From positions 1 to 14,480 of the forward strand of contig CAIWGR010000459.1 in the NCBI GenBank assembly GCA_903912275.1: a stretch of 14,480 nucleotides of DNA. Reading direction: 5' to 3'. Within the stretch, counting starts at the first letter, position 1. Every line of letters begins with the position of its first letter. Below are positions 1 through 7,405 of the stretch, piece by piece. The notes below the pieces were generated by a model, which saw nothing but the letters and a program-made list of their open reading frames with translations, had not been told where the DNA came from and did not search any database. This DNA is from an uncultured delta proteobacterium. Its GTDB lineage: Bacteria; Myxococcota_A; Bradymonadia; REDH01. A program made the position numbers and the translations under genes.

Positions 1-1388
1 CGGTGATGGTCTTCTTGGTTATCATCCCGTCCATCCCCGCATCGCTGGGTAACTTCGTGCTTCCGCTGATGCTGGGCGCGAAGGATGTTGCTTTCCCGAA
101 GCTCAACCTCGCGAGTTTCTGGGTCTATGTGCTGGGCGCGGCCTTCTTTATCTACACGCTGGTAGCTGGCGGCGTTGATACGGGCTGGACCTTCTACACC
201 CCCTACTCGATCAAGACCGGCAGCTCTGCGACGACGGCGCTCCTTGGCGCCTTCATCCTCGGCTTCTCCTCCATCTTCACCGGCATCAACTTCCTTGTGA
301 CCATCCACAAGATGCGGGCGCCCGGCCTCACTTGGGACCGTCTACCGCTCTTCGTTTGGGCGATCTACGCCACAGCGCTGATGCAGGTCTTGGCGACGCC
401 GGTGCTCGCCATCACCTTGGGGCTGCTGGTGCTTGAGCGCACCATCCACATCGGTATCTTCGACCCCGTCTATGGCGGCGACCCGGTCCTGTTCCAGCAC
501 TTCTTCTGGTTCTACTCCCACCCCGCCGTCTACATCATGATCGTTCCGGGCTTCGGCATGATCAGCGAACTCATCACCGTTCACAGCCGCAAGGGCATCT
601 TCGGCTACAAGCCGATCGCCGTCTCGTCGGTCGCCATCGCCTTCATCGGCTTCTTGGTATGGGGCCACCACCTTTTCGTCTCGAGCCAGTCTGCGCTCGC
701 CGGCTCTATCTTCTCCTTCCTGACCTTCGCGGTTGCCGTTCCGACCGCCATCAAGGTCTTCTCGTGGATCGCGACGCTCTACCGGGGCTCCATCTCCTAC
801 ACGACCCCGATGGTCTACGCGCTTTCCTTCCTGTTCCTCTTCTCGATCGGTGGCCTCACGGGTCTCTTCCTCGGCACGCTCTCGGTCGACGTTCACCTGA
901 CGGACACCTACTTCGTCATCGCCCACTTCCACTACGTCATGATGGGCGGCACCGTCATTGCCTTCATCGGCGGCGTGCACCACTGGTGGCACAAGTTCAC
1001 GGGCAAGAACTACAACGAGAAGATTGGCGTCATCGCGGCGATCATCGTCTTCATCGGCTTCAACGTGACCTTCTTCACGCAGTTCATCTTCGGTTCGCAG
1101 GGCATGCCCCGCCGCTACTGGTCCTACCTTCCGCAGTACCACACGGGCCACGTTATCTCGACGTTTGGCTCCTACATCCTGGCCATTGGCCTCTTCACGG
1201 CGCTCTTCAATCTGCTCGCGTCGCTCCGCAACAAGGGCGTTGCGCCCGAGCGTTGGCGGGGTGTCTCGCTTGAGTGGGAGACGGCCACGCCGCCCATCGA
1301 GCACAACTTCGAGTCCATCCCCGTTGTCACGTCCGGCCCCTACGACTTCCCCGAAGTCCGCGCCGCCCGCACCGGCAACGGTCACTAG
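1..1388 (+). CDS. ctaD: Cytochrome c oxidase subunit I, A2-type, 5'-truncated
   Basis: Catalytic subunit of an aa3-type haem-copper oxidase. It reduces O2 to water and pumps protons in the inner membrane. The frame is open from the window edge, so the first 60-100 residues and the start lie outside; 461 residues are visible and the stop is TAG. Numbering from base 3, the CuB ligand His173 and the Tyr177 expected to be cross-linked to it lie in YSHPAVY (171-177). The other two CuB histidines are 222-223. His308 (haem a3) and His310 (haem a) lie in the HFHYV motif. About ten hydrophobic helices are evident. The proton-channel glutamate found in HPEVY of A1 oxidases is Ala175, and the preceding Tyr-Ser pair is the known hallmark of the A2 subfamily. 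It is co-directional with the subunit III gene 51 bp downstream. Family identity is certain; the A2 assignment is strong. Confidence 0.97.
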   Translation, partial: VMVFLVIIPSIPASLGNFVLPLMLGAKDVAFPKLNLASFWVYVLGAAFFIYTLVAGGVDTGWTFYTPYSIKTGSSATTALLGAFILGFSSIFTGINFLVTIHKMRAPGLTWDRLPLFVWAIYATALMQVLATPVLAITLGLLVLERTIHIGIFDPVYGGDPVLFQHFFWFYSHPAVYIMIVPGFGMISELITVHSRKGIFGYKPIAVSSVAIAFIGFLVWGHHLFVSSQSALAGSIFSFLTFAVAVPTAIKVFSWIATLYRGSISYTTPMVYALSFLFLFSIGGLTGLFLGTLSVDVHLTDTYFVIAHFHYVMMGGTVIAFIGGVHHWWHKFTGKNYNEKIGVIAAIIVFIGFNVTFFTQFIFGSQGMPRRYWSYLPQYHTGHVISTFGSYILAIGLFTALFNLLASLRNKGVAPERWRGVSLEWETATPPIEHNFESIPVVTSGPYDFPEVRAARTGNGH

Positions 1389-1439
1389 TCCCTCCGACAT
1401 CTCCTTCTTTCGCAAGCCCGGCATTCTCTGGAGCTACCC

Positions 1440-2114
1440 ATGAGTTCGGCGACCCACGCCCACGACGACGCCAACGGACAGGCGCACCACAAGTTCCACC
1501 AGCACCACTTCCTCACGATGGCCCAGCAGGCCTCATCGGCGAAGTTCGGCATGTGGCTCTTCCTCGGTCAGGAGGTGCTGTTCTTCAGCGGCCTCTTTAT
1601 GGCCTACTTTGTATTCCGCGCGCTCTACCCAGACACCTGGCTGCACTCGGCCGAGCATTTGAACAAGACGATGGGTGGTATCAACACCGTCGTCCTGCTC
1701 TACAGCTCGCTCACGATGGCACTTGCGGTGCGCTCGGCGCAGCTCAGCGACAAGAAGGGGTTGGTCATCAACCTCATCCAGACCATCGTCTGCGCCTTCA
1801 TCTTCCTCGTAGTGAAGTACTTCGAGTACAGCGCCAAGTTTGAGCATGGTCTGCTCCCCGGCGCGGCCTATCACGGCCACGAGTTCATCCCGGGCCGTCC
1901 TGAGCTCTTCTTTACGGTCTACTTCACCATGACCGGCCTGCACGGCATCCATGTTGTGGCGGGCATCGGCGTGCTCTTCTGGATCCTGAAGCGGGCCATC
2001 CGCGGCGACTTCGACTCGACCTACTACATCCCGGTCGAGAACGTGGGCCTCTACTGGCACCTTGTCGACCTGGTCTGGATCTTCCTCTTCCCCCTTCTCT
2101 ACCTCGTGCGCTAA
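1440..2114 (+). CDS. ctaE: Cytochrome c oxidase subunit III
   Basis: Non-catalytic core subunit that binds lipid and stabilises proton uptake by subunit I. It has 224 residues, the size of the five-helix bacterial form, which lacks the first two helices of the mitochondrial protein. Features seen are a His-rich soluble N terminus (residues 1-25), a first helix with the conserved Glu of GQEVLFF, the segment FTMTGLHGIHVVAG in the fourth helix, and a C-terminal helix ending WHLVDLVWIFLFPLLYLVR. The ATG at 1440 follows GGAG at 1430-1433 with 6-nt spacing. It lies between subunit I and the subunit IV-like gene in one transcription unit. No defect is seen. Confidence 0.96.
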   Translation: MSSATHAHDDANGQAHHKFHQHHFLTMAQQASSAKFGMWLFLGQEVLFFSGLFMAYFVFRALYPDTWLHSAEHLNKTMGGINTVVLLYSSLTMALAVRSAQLSDKKGLVINLIQTIVCAFIFLVVKYFEYSAKFEHGLLPGAAYHGHEFIPGRPELFFTVYFTMTGLHGIHVVAGIGVLFWILKRAIRGDFDSTYYIPVENVGLYWHLVDLVWIFLFPLLYLVR

Positions 2115-2143
2115 GCGCCGACCTGCCGCTAGGAGCTGTCGTC

Positions 2144-2695
2144 ATGGCGAACCACGCCCACGAATCTCACCACGAACCCCATGTGCTGCCGCTGCCCGTA
2201 TACTACGGCGTTTTCGGCGCGCTCCTGGTGCTCACCGGCCTCACCTACGCCGTCTCGTTTGCCGGCCTTCCGCCTTCTCTCTCCTTCGGCGTGGCGATGC
2301 TCGTTGCCTGCTGCAAGGCGACGCTGGTTGGCGGGGTATTCATGCACCTCATCTGGGACGAGAAGCTCAATATCATCGTGCTCGCCGTCTCGGTGCTCGC
2401 CATGCTTCTGTTCTTCTCCGTCACCATGATGGACGAGCTGTCGCGTGGCCTCATCCTTCCCGAGGAGGGCACCCTCTACCGGCAGCACGAGCTGTCGACG
2501 CTCAACGAGATCGCCAACCCGCCCGCGGCCGAACATGGCGGCGGTCACGAGAGCGGCAAGGCGGAGCACAAGGCTGTTGCCGGTGCTGCAGAAGGTTCTG
2601 GTTCGGCCCACGCCGCTGTTGCAGCCCCCGCTGCCGGTTCAGGCGAAGGCTCTGCTGCAGCTCATGCGGCCGGCTCGGGTTCCGGCCAGCACTAG
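2144..2695 (+). CDS. Cytochrome c oxidase subunit IV-like, low-complexity tail
   Basis: Small prokaryotic oxidase subunit (COX4_pro/CyoD-like group) that helps assemble or stabilise the oxidase. Residues 1-15 are His-rich. Three hydrophobic helices follow at about 18-42, 46-70 and 76-98; the second leads into the characteristic KATLVGGVFMHLIWDEKLN. Family members are usually about 100-115 residues. Here, after a soluble linker (about 100-130), a tail to residue 183 is almost wholly Ala, Gly, Ser, His and Glu. AGGAG at 2131-2135, 8 nt before the ATG, supports the start. It is the last gene of the oxidase operon, 30 bp from an intrinsic terminator. Frame and codon use stay consistent into the tail, so a frameshift is not needed to explain it. 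Confidence 0.9.
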   Translation: MANHAHESHHEPHVLPLPVYYGVFGALLVLTGLTYAVSFAGLPPSLSFGVAMLVACCKATLVGGVFMHLIWDEKLNIIVLAVSVLAMLLFFSVTMMDELSRGLILPEEGTLYRQHELSTLNEIANPPAAEHGGGHESGKAEHKAVAGAAEGSGSAHAAVAAPAAGSGEGSAAAHAAGSGSGQH

Positions 2696-2725
2696 GCTCC
2701 GACGCGCTCCGGCGCGCTCCGACGG

Positions 2726-2761
2726 ACCCGCGACCTACAGGTTGCGGGTTTCTTCGTTTTT
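2726..2761 (+). terminator. Rho-independent terminator of the oxidase operon
   Basis: An 11-bp inverted repeat (arms 2726-2736 and 2739-2749, one G-U pair; the innermost pair probably opens to a 4-nt TACA loop) is followed by a T-rich run TTTCTTCGTTTTT. It begins 30 bp after the subunit IV stop and is oriented for the plus strand. It separates the oxidase operon from the convergent TPR lipoprotein gene, whose stop is at 2766-2768. There is no U-tract in the minus direction, so it probably works one way only. Confidence 0.85.
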
Positions 2762-2765
2762 GCCC

Positions 2766-3995
2766 CTAGCGTCCCGCGTGGTCGCTTCGGAACTGCATCT
2801 GATCGGAGAAGCGGGCCGAGTGGGGATGGCGTTGCTCTACGATGAGCGTCTGCTCCTGCAGCCAGCCCTCCTTGCGGTCAATGTAGGCCCGCATCCGCTC
2901 AATGGCGGCGATGGTCTCATCGACCCAAGCGCCGCGGGAGCCGAGCCGCTGGGCCATGCCCAGGTTGAGCTCGTAGAGCCGCCGCGCTTTGCCGATCGCA
3001 GGGGCAATAAAGGCCCGGAGCTCCTCGAAGTAGACCTCGAGTTCGAGTTCGTTGAAGTCGCGCGGTACCTCGGAGGCCAACACGTCGAGGTAGAAGTCCT
3101 CGAAGAGTTGCGCCACCATGAAGCCTCCCGCGGTGGCCCACTCGGGGTCGCCCGTCCGGACGGCGGAGAGGTAGGCCTCCTGCGCCTGTTCGAAGAGGCG
3201 GGTCTTGTCGAGGAGCGCCTTGCGGATGGCATCCTTTGGCAGCACCAATCGAATGGTCGAGAAGGTCTCGTGGAAGATGCGGCCGCGCCCGAAGTGAGCC
3301 CGCGCGAGCGGTGTCGAGGTGGGTTCGTAGGGGCGGCGGCCGGGGGCCGACTTGTCGGGGTCCCATGCGCGGAGGCCGCGTTCGTTCAGGTGGATCACCT
3401 GTAAGAAGGAGCGTTCGGCGCTGTTCCAGTCGCGGAGTTCGAGCAGCGCGTTGCCGAGGAGCAACTCTGCGTCGATCTCCTCCATGAGGGTGAGATCGGA
3501 CCGCTCCAACTGGCGGGCCACGACAGGCTTGATGCCCTCGTAGTCGCCGAGCTCCCAGAGGCAGAGGCCGAGCCGCTGGAGGGCGAAGCGTCCGTCTTCG
3601 GAGGCCGGTGAGAGTTCGATGACTTCGCGATAGCGGGCGACGGCCTCTGCCCACTGCCCTGCCCCCTCATAGGAGAGGGCGAGGTTGTAGGTTGTGACGC
3701 GCCTGTACTCGGGTTCTGAGAAGTTTTTGAGGATGACCTTGTAGAGCCGGATGGCGTTCTTGAAGTCATCGGCGATGAGATAATCGTTGGCCTCTTTGAA
3801 GAGGTCGGGGAGCTCATAGATGTGACCGCCGCCATCGCCCTTCGATGAGCCCTCGATGAGGGTCTCGTCCATGACAAGCTCTTGCACCGGTGTTTCACCG
3901 TCTGCGGGGCGCTGGGGGCCGGCGCAGGCAGCAGCGAGCAGCGCGAGCGAGATGCCACACAGCAGGGTCGAGGTCTGTCGCGACGAGGTCTTCAT
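2766..3995 (-). CDS. TPR-repeat lipoprotein
   Basis: Predicted exported lipoprotein of 409 residues. The chosen start gives a standard signal peptide: MKTSSRQ, a hydrophobic core and lipobox-like LLAAAC, with lipidated Cys24. An alternative ATG at 4046 overlaps the upstream stop as ATGA but adds 17 polar residues before the signal. Neither start has a good Shine-Dalgarno, so translational coupling from 4046 cannot be excluded. An acidic, Gly-rich linker (25-58) is followed by TPR-like helical pairs at about 62-95, 99-132, 136-165 and 174-206. A longer helical domain (about 225-390) is rich in Glu, Arg and aromatics. It is the last gene after pyrB and two ArsA-family ATPases. TPR lipoproteins usually scaffold envelope complexes; the partner here is unknown. 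Confidence 0.85.
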   Translation of the reverse strand: MKTSSRQTSTLLCGISLALLAAACAGPQRPADGETPVQELVMDETLIEGSSKGDGGGHIYELPDLFKEANDYLIADDFKNAIRLYKVILKNFSEPEYRRVTTYNLALSYEGAGQWAEAVARYREVIELSPASEDGRFALQRLGLCLWELGDYEGIKPVVARQLERSDLTLMEEIDAELLLGNALLELRDWNSAERSFLQVIHLNERGLRAWDPDKSAPGRRPYEPTSTPLARAHFGRGRIFHETFSTIRLVLPKDAIRKALLDKTRLFEQAQEAYLSAVRTGDPEWATAGGFMVAQLFEDFYLDVLASEVPRDFNELELEVYFEELRAFIAPAIGKARRLYELNLGMAQRLGSRGAWVDETIAAIERMRAYIDRKEGWLQEQTLIVEQRHPHSARFSDQMQFRSDHAGR

Positions 3996-4042
3996 GAGAG
4001 AGACTGACCAGCAGGCGGGGCGATTTGTTCCCGGCCTCGTGA

Positions 4043-5164
4043 TCATGGTGCGGGCGCGGGGAAGAGGGTGCTGCGAATGGCGTCGAGCGCAGCGAGGGAG
4101 GAGACCTCCTGGGGGAAGGCGCGGACTGCCTCCACCGTGAGCGTAGAGGCCCAGCGTTGCTCGAGCTGGCGCAGCATCGCCTCATCGGCCTCGGCGAAAC
4201 GGGCGGCCTCGGAGGCGGAGTCGCGGAGACGGTCGCTTAGGCCGGCAGCGGCGGCCTTGGAGAGCCCCGACTCCTGAAGCAGCACGGTGAGCGCGCGGGT
4301 GTTGGCGGGCAGCGCGACAGGCGGCATCATTCGGTTGACGATGAGGGCTGAGACACGGCAACCGCGGGACTGCATCGCCTCGGCCGACTCAGAGACACTC
4401 TGGGGCGCATCGCTCGCGGGCGCGGTGATGAGCACAAAGTGAGCCTGGTCCGATCGGATGAGCGCGGTGGTCTCGGCGGCGCGCGTCTTGAAGCCCTCCA
4501 TGAGGGCCGACATCTGGCTCAGGAACTCGGTCAGTTCGGTCAAGAACTCGGTGCCCGTAAAGCGCGAGATGGTCTTCTGCACAAGACCGAGGCCGATGCC
4601 GATGCGGATGCCACGCCGGCCACCGCTCTTGCCGCCAGTGAGCCAGTGGAAGGCGGCGGAGTCGAGCGCATCGTGAAACCGCTTGGGGGCATCGAGGAAG
4701 TCGGAGGCGTGCAGCGCCGGTGGCGTGTCGAGCACGACGAGGTCGTAGCGACCGCAGGTAGCGAGCTCGTGGAGCCGCTCTGCCGCCGCGAGCTCATGCG
4801 CGCCGGCAAGGCTGGTAGCGAAGAAGCGATAGAAGCGGTTGGCCTCGAGCGAGGCCCGCTCTGCCGGGTCGGGCATCCGGCTACGGAGAATGGCCGCGAA
4901 GGCCTCGTCGGTCTTGAGCATGGCGGCCCACATCTCGCCGGGCAGCGTCGGGTCGTCGAGCCGCACGGGCTCGTCGGTGAGCGCCGCGATGCCGAGGGCG
5001 TCTGCGAGGCGCCGAGCCGGGTCGATGGTGAGGACCAGTGCGCGACGCCCCGATGCGGCAGCCTGCCGGGCGAGGAGGGCGCTCATGGTCGTCTTTCCGA
5101 CGCCGCCGCGTCCAACGCAGACAAGAATCCGGGCCGAGCCAACCAGCTGTGCAAGCGTCTGCAT
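4043..5164 (-). CDS. ArsA/Get3-family ATPase, DTPP type (second of pair 1)
   Basis: Cytoplasmic P-loop ATPase of the ArsA/Get3 family, 373 residues. The Walker A motif is GRGGVGKTT at 18-26: the catalytic lysine (Lys24) is kept, but Arg19 replaces the signature lysine of the deviant motif. LTIDPARRLADALG follows at about 45-58, and switch II is DTPP (146-149) before DFLDAP. No CxxC zinc motif and no ArsA-type cysteine triad are seen. A Gly-rich insertion lies at about 175-195. The ATG shares one base with the upstream stop (TGATG) and has GGAG 8 nt upstream, so it is probably coupled to the first ATPase. It resembles the Rv3680 type of mycobacterial Get3-like pair and is a paralogue of the ATPase at 13168-14289. 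The substrate is unknown; arsenite transport is unlikely. Confidence 0.9.
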   Translation of the reverse strand: MQTLAQLVGSARILVCVGRGGVGKTTMSALLARQAAASGRRALVLTIDPARRLADALGIAALTDEPVRLDDPTLPGEMWAAMLKTDEAFAAILRSRMPDPAERASLEANRFYRFFATSLAGAHELAAAERLHELATCGRYDLVVLDTPPALHASDFLDAPKRFHDALDSAAFHWLTGGKSGGRRGIRIGIGLGLVQKTISRFTGTEFLTELTEFLSQMSALMEGFKTRAAETTALIRSDQAHFVLITAPASDAPQSVSESAEAMQSRGCRVSALIVNRMMPPVALPANTRALTVLLQESGLSKAAAAGLSDRLRDSASEAARFAEADEAMLRQLEQRWASTLTVEAVRAFPQEVSSLAALDAIRSTLFPAPAP

Positions 5165-6114
5165 CAGGGCTGCTCCGGCGGGTCGATGAGGTCGGCAAGG
5201 CGGTCGACATCGGCGAGCGTGAGCGCCTGAACTGGCAGGCGGGGGAAGTGGCGTAGCCGGTCACCGAAGCGGGCCGCGAGCTCCTCCACCTGGCGATGCT
5301 GGGCGGTTGCCCGTTCATGCCGGAACAGCGCCGCACCCAGGACCGACCGCTCGGCACCAACGGCCGTTCGCTGTGCCGCGACAACCGCGGCCCGCTCGTG
5401 TTCGGTGAGATCCGAGGCGACCACCTGATTGACGAAGATGCGGCCGAGCGGGAGCTGGAGTTCATCTGTGAGGGTGGTCGCGAGCTCCATGGTTTCGGAG
5501 ACGGGCATCTCTTCGGGGAGCGTGACGAGTTCGATGCGGCAGCGGTCGGGGTTTCGCAGCAGCGCGAGCATGTTCTTGGCTTCGTCCACCATGTGTCCGA
5601 CGCGGAGCGCGGAGGTGATGACGATTGGGATGCGGAGCAGGTAGAGGCCGTGGCCCGTGGCGGGTGCATCGACGATGATGAGGTCCCAGCGATGCTTGCC
5701 ATCGGGCCCGAGCTCCCGCTCATGGTGATAGGCCTTACCGAGCATGAGGAGCTCGGGGAGGCCGGGGATGACCTTGAGGAAGCGAGAGACGGTCTGGTTC
5801 TCGAAGACGGCGCGGTAGAGCAGCTTGGAGCGGAGGATCATGGTCCCGTACTCCTGCATGGCCTCCTGCGCGGTGACCGAGACGGCAGAGAGGCAGGGGG
5901 CGAGCTCTACAATGTCGGTGCCGACCTCGGAGCGGCCGAAGAGCTGTCCGAGCCGGTCCTGGGTGTGCAACTGCATGAGGAGCACGCGCCGGCCGCGGCG
6001 CGAGGCTTGACGGGCCAACGCGAGCGCGACGGTGCTCTTTCCGACACCGCCCTTGCCGGTCACGAGCAGGAAGCGCGGCTCGCCGACTCCCGTCTTGTTG
6101 GGCGTATCACGCAA
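5164..6114 (-). CDS. ArsA/Get3-family ATPase, DAPATGH type (first of pair 1)
   Basis: P-loop ATPase of 316 residues with a complete deviant Walker A, GKGGVGKST (20-28), including signature Lys21 and catalytic Lys26. The Get3-like switch II is DAPATGH (149-155), and the family-typical PGLPELLMLGKAYH stretch lies near 117-130. The TTG at 6114 is chosen as start because it lies 18 codons before the P-loop, no ATG or GTG occurs between, and it overlaps the pyrB stop by 8 bp. The open frame runs further to an ATG at 6210, but that stretch lies inside pyrB and does not look like this family. The next ATPase starts on its stop codon. By analogy with mycobacterial Rv3679 it probably forms a heterodimer with its neighbour. 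It lacks the CxxC zinc site of eukaryotic Get3. The start is less certain than the function class. Confidence 0.88.
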   Translation of the reverse strand: MRDTPNKTGVGEPRFLLVTGKGGVGKSTVALALARQASRRGRRVLLMQLHTQDRLGQLFGRSEVGTDIVELAPCLSAVSVTAQEAMQEYGTMILRSKLLYRAVFENQTVSRFLKVIPGLPELLMLGKAYHHERELGPDGKHRWDLIIVDAPATGHGLYLLRIPIVITSALRVGHMVDEAKNMLALLRNPDRCRIELVTLPEEMPVSETMELATTLTDELQLPLGRIFVNQVVASDLTEHERAAVVAAQRTAVGAERSVLGAALFRHERATAQHRQVEELAARFGDRLRHFPRLPVQALTLADVDRLADLIDPPEQP

Positions 6115-7045
6115 GCTCTTTGCCCAGGATTTCGCAGAAGATCGCCATACGGACCGGAACGCCAAGGTGCGATTGCCGGAAGTAGGCGGCACCGGGCAGA
6201 TGGTCGACATCGGTCGATAGGTCGTTGTAGCGCGGCAGCGGGTGGAGGATGGTGATGTCGGTGCGGCCGATGGATTCGAGCAGTTCGAGATTCACGACGA
6301 AGCCCGAGATGAGTCGGGCCGCAGCAACGGGGTCATCAAACCGCTCCGCCTGAATGCGGGTGACATAGGCCACATCGGCTGCGGCGAGCGCATCGGCGAG
6401 CGTCGGGACGAGCCGGTAGCGGAGGCCGGCAGCATCGAGATCGGCCAGCACCTTGTCGGGCATGGCAAGGCTGGGCGGGGAGGTGAGGATGAGCTCCACG
6501 CCCTCAAAGCAGGCCAGCAGACGAGAGAGCGAGTGGACGGTACGTCCATGCTTGAGGTCGCCGATGAGCGCGACCTTCACCCCGTCGACGGAGCCGCGCT
6601 CTTTGGCGATCGCATAGAGGTCGAGCAGGGCCTGCGTGGGGTGCTCGCCCGGGCCGTCTCCACCATTGATGATGGGGTGCTGCGAGACGGCCGCCGCGCG
6701 GGCAGCAGAGCCTTCATCGGGATGGCGTAGCACCATGATGTCGGCATAGCCGTCGATGACGCGGATGGTGTCTTCGAGCGTCTCGCCCTTGGCCATGGAG
6801 CTGAACTGCATGCCCACGGTTGTCTCCACAGCGCCGCCAAGCCGCATGAAGGCGGCGCCAAAGGAGAGGCGGGTGCGGGTGCTAGGCTCGAAGAAGAGGT
6901 TGGCCAACAAACGGCCGCGCAGCAGGTCGCTCGTCTCTTCGCCCCGCGCGATGGGCAGGCAGCGATCGGCTACAGCGAAGATGCGGTCGAGGTCGGTTCG
7001 GCGAAGTTGCGCGACAGAAACCAGATGGGTGTTCAGAAGCGGCAT
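6107..7045 (-). CDS. pyrB: Aspartate carbamoyltransferase catalytic subunit
   Basis: Catalyses carbamoyl phosphate + L-aspartate to N-carbamoyl-aspartate, the committed step of pyrimidine synthesis, in the cytoplasm. It has 312 residues, about the length of E. coli PyrB. Motifs include the carbamoyl-phosphate loop FFEPSTRTRLSF (51-62, with Ser55-Thr-Arg-Thr-Arg59), Lys86 in AKGETLEDT, HPTQ (135-138), DLKHGRTVHS with Arg168, RIQAERF, and HPLPR near the C terminus. The ATG at 7045 is preceded by GGAG (7055-7052) at 6-nt spacing; the longer open frame to 7198 has no homology-like content and runs into the divergent promoter region. No pyrI or pyrC is seen next to it. Instead an ArsA-family gene overlaps its 3' end. 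It is the first gene of its operon. Confidence 0.96.
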   Translation of the reverse strand: MPLLNTHLVSVAQLRRTDLDRIFAVADRCLPIARGEETSDLLRGRLLANLFFEPSTRTRLSFGAAFMRLGGAVETTVGMQFSSMAKGETLEDTIRVIDGYADIMVLRHPDEGSAARAAAVSQHPIINGGDGPGEHPTQALLDLYAIAKERGSVDGVKVALIGDLKHGRTVHSLSRLLACFEGVELILTSPPSLAMPDKVLADLDAAGLRYRLVPTLADALAAADVAYVTRIQAERFDDPVAAARLISGFVVNLELLESIGRTDITILHPLPRYNDLSTDVDHLPGAAYFRQSHLGVPVRMAIFCEILGKELA

Positions 7046-7114
7046 GGTTTGCTCCGGTGTGCACAGCCGGCAGCACCTAGCAGGGGGCGCACAGGAGGGC
7101 GAGACTGATCGCGA

Positions 7115-7143
7115 TTGCCGCGGTGCGGAGCCAACGCTAGCCT
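7115..7143 (+). promoter_or_regulatory. Possible promoter for the QPTS lipoprotein
   Basis: TTGCCG at 7115-7120 and TAGCCT at 7138-7143 are separated by 17 nt. Together they resemble a weak sigma-70 promoter about 40 bp before the lipoprotein ATG. The region 7046-7183 (138 bp) separates divergent pyrB and the lipoprotein, so it must hold promoters for both. No convincing pyrB promoter or attenuator could be picked out. Confidence 0.3.
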
Positions 7144-7183
7144 CCCGCAACCAACCCCACTTCGCATCGAAGGAGGAGCCCCC

Positions 7184-7396
7184 ATGAATACCAAGCACCT
7201 GCTCGCCATGCTCCTCCTCGGCATCTCGCTCACCGGCTGTGTGAAGGCGGGCACGGGCTGGCGGAGCCAGGGCGTCGTTCCGGGCATCAAGTCTGTCCAG
7301 GACGCGACCGTTCAGCCGACCTCGCAGCCCACGTCGCAGCCGACTTCGCAGCCCACCTCGCAGCCGACTTCGCAGCCCTCGGGCGGCGGCAAGTAG
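7184..7396 (+). CDS. Small QPTS-repeat lipoprotein
   Basis: A 70-residue exported lipoprotein of unknown function. The signal peptide MNTKHLLAMLLLGISLTGC ends in a canonical LTGC lipobox with Cys19. The ATG at 7184 is fixed by a strong Shine-Dalgarno, AAGGAGGAG at 7170-7178. After a short mature segment (about 20-43), five perfect QPTS tetrapeptides and a final QPSGGGK make up the C-terminal third. Such low-complexity stretches usually act as flexible tethers, yet no globular domain follows. The protein is therefore either a bare surface or periplasmic tether or a truncated remnant of a larger lipoprotein. The next gene starts 9 bp after the stop, so the two are probably co-transcribed. QPTS/SQPT linkers are common in some deltaproteobacterial lineages (from memory). 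Confidence 0.8.
   Translation: MNTKHLLAMLLLGISLTGCVKAGTGWRSQGVVPGIKSVQDATVQPTSQPTSQPTSQPTSQPTSQPSGGGK
7313..7381 (+). repeat. 12-bp tandem repeat encoding QPTS
   Basis: Five in-frame 12-bp units of the form CAGCCSACNTCG at 7313, 7325, 7337, 7349 and 7361, plus a partial unit CAGCCCTCG at 7373-7381. The second codon alternates CCG and CCC, giving a 24-bp higher-order period, which suggests growth by two-unit duplication. Copy-number changes keep the frame, so the tether length could vary between strains. Confidence 0.95.
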
Positions 7397-7405
7397 ACGC
7401 AGCGC

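Noticed and set aside
342..1424. A 360-codon minus-strand frame opposite cytochrome oxidase subunit I
   Set aside because: The translation is a charged, low-complexity mix of Arg, Glu and Asp, typical of the antisense of a high-GC membrane-protein gene. The plus strand carries all haem ligands.
4043..6114. Arsenic-resistance operon based on ArsA-like genes
   Set aside because: No arsB, arsC, arsD or arsR is nearby. The proteins are single-domain, occur as a pair, and lack the cysteine metal site of ArsA.
7313..7381. Short regular repeats that could suggest a CRISPR array
   Set aside because: Units are 12 bp, contiguous without spacers, and in frame within a lipoprotein, so this is a protein-coding tandem repeat.
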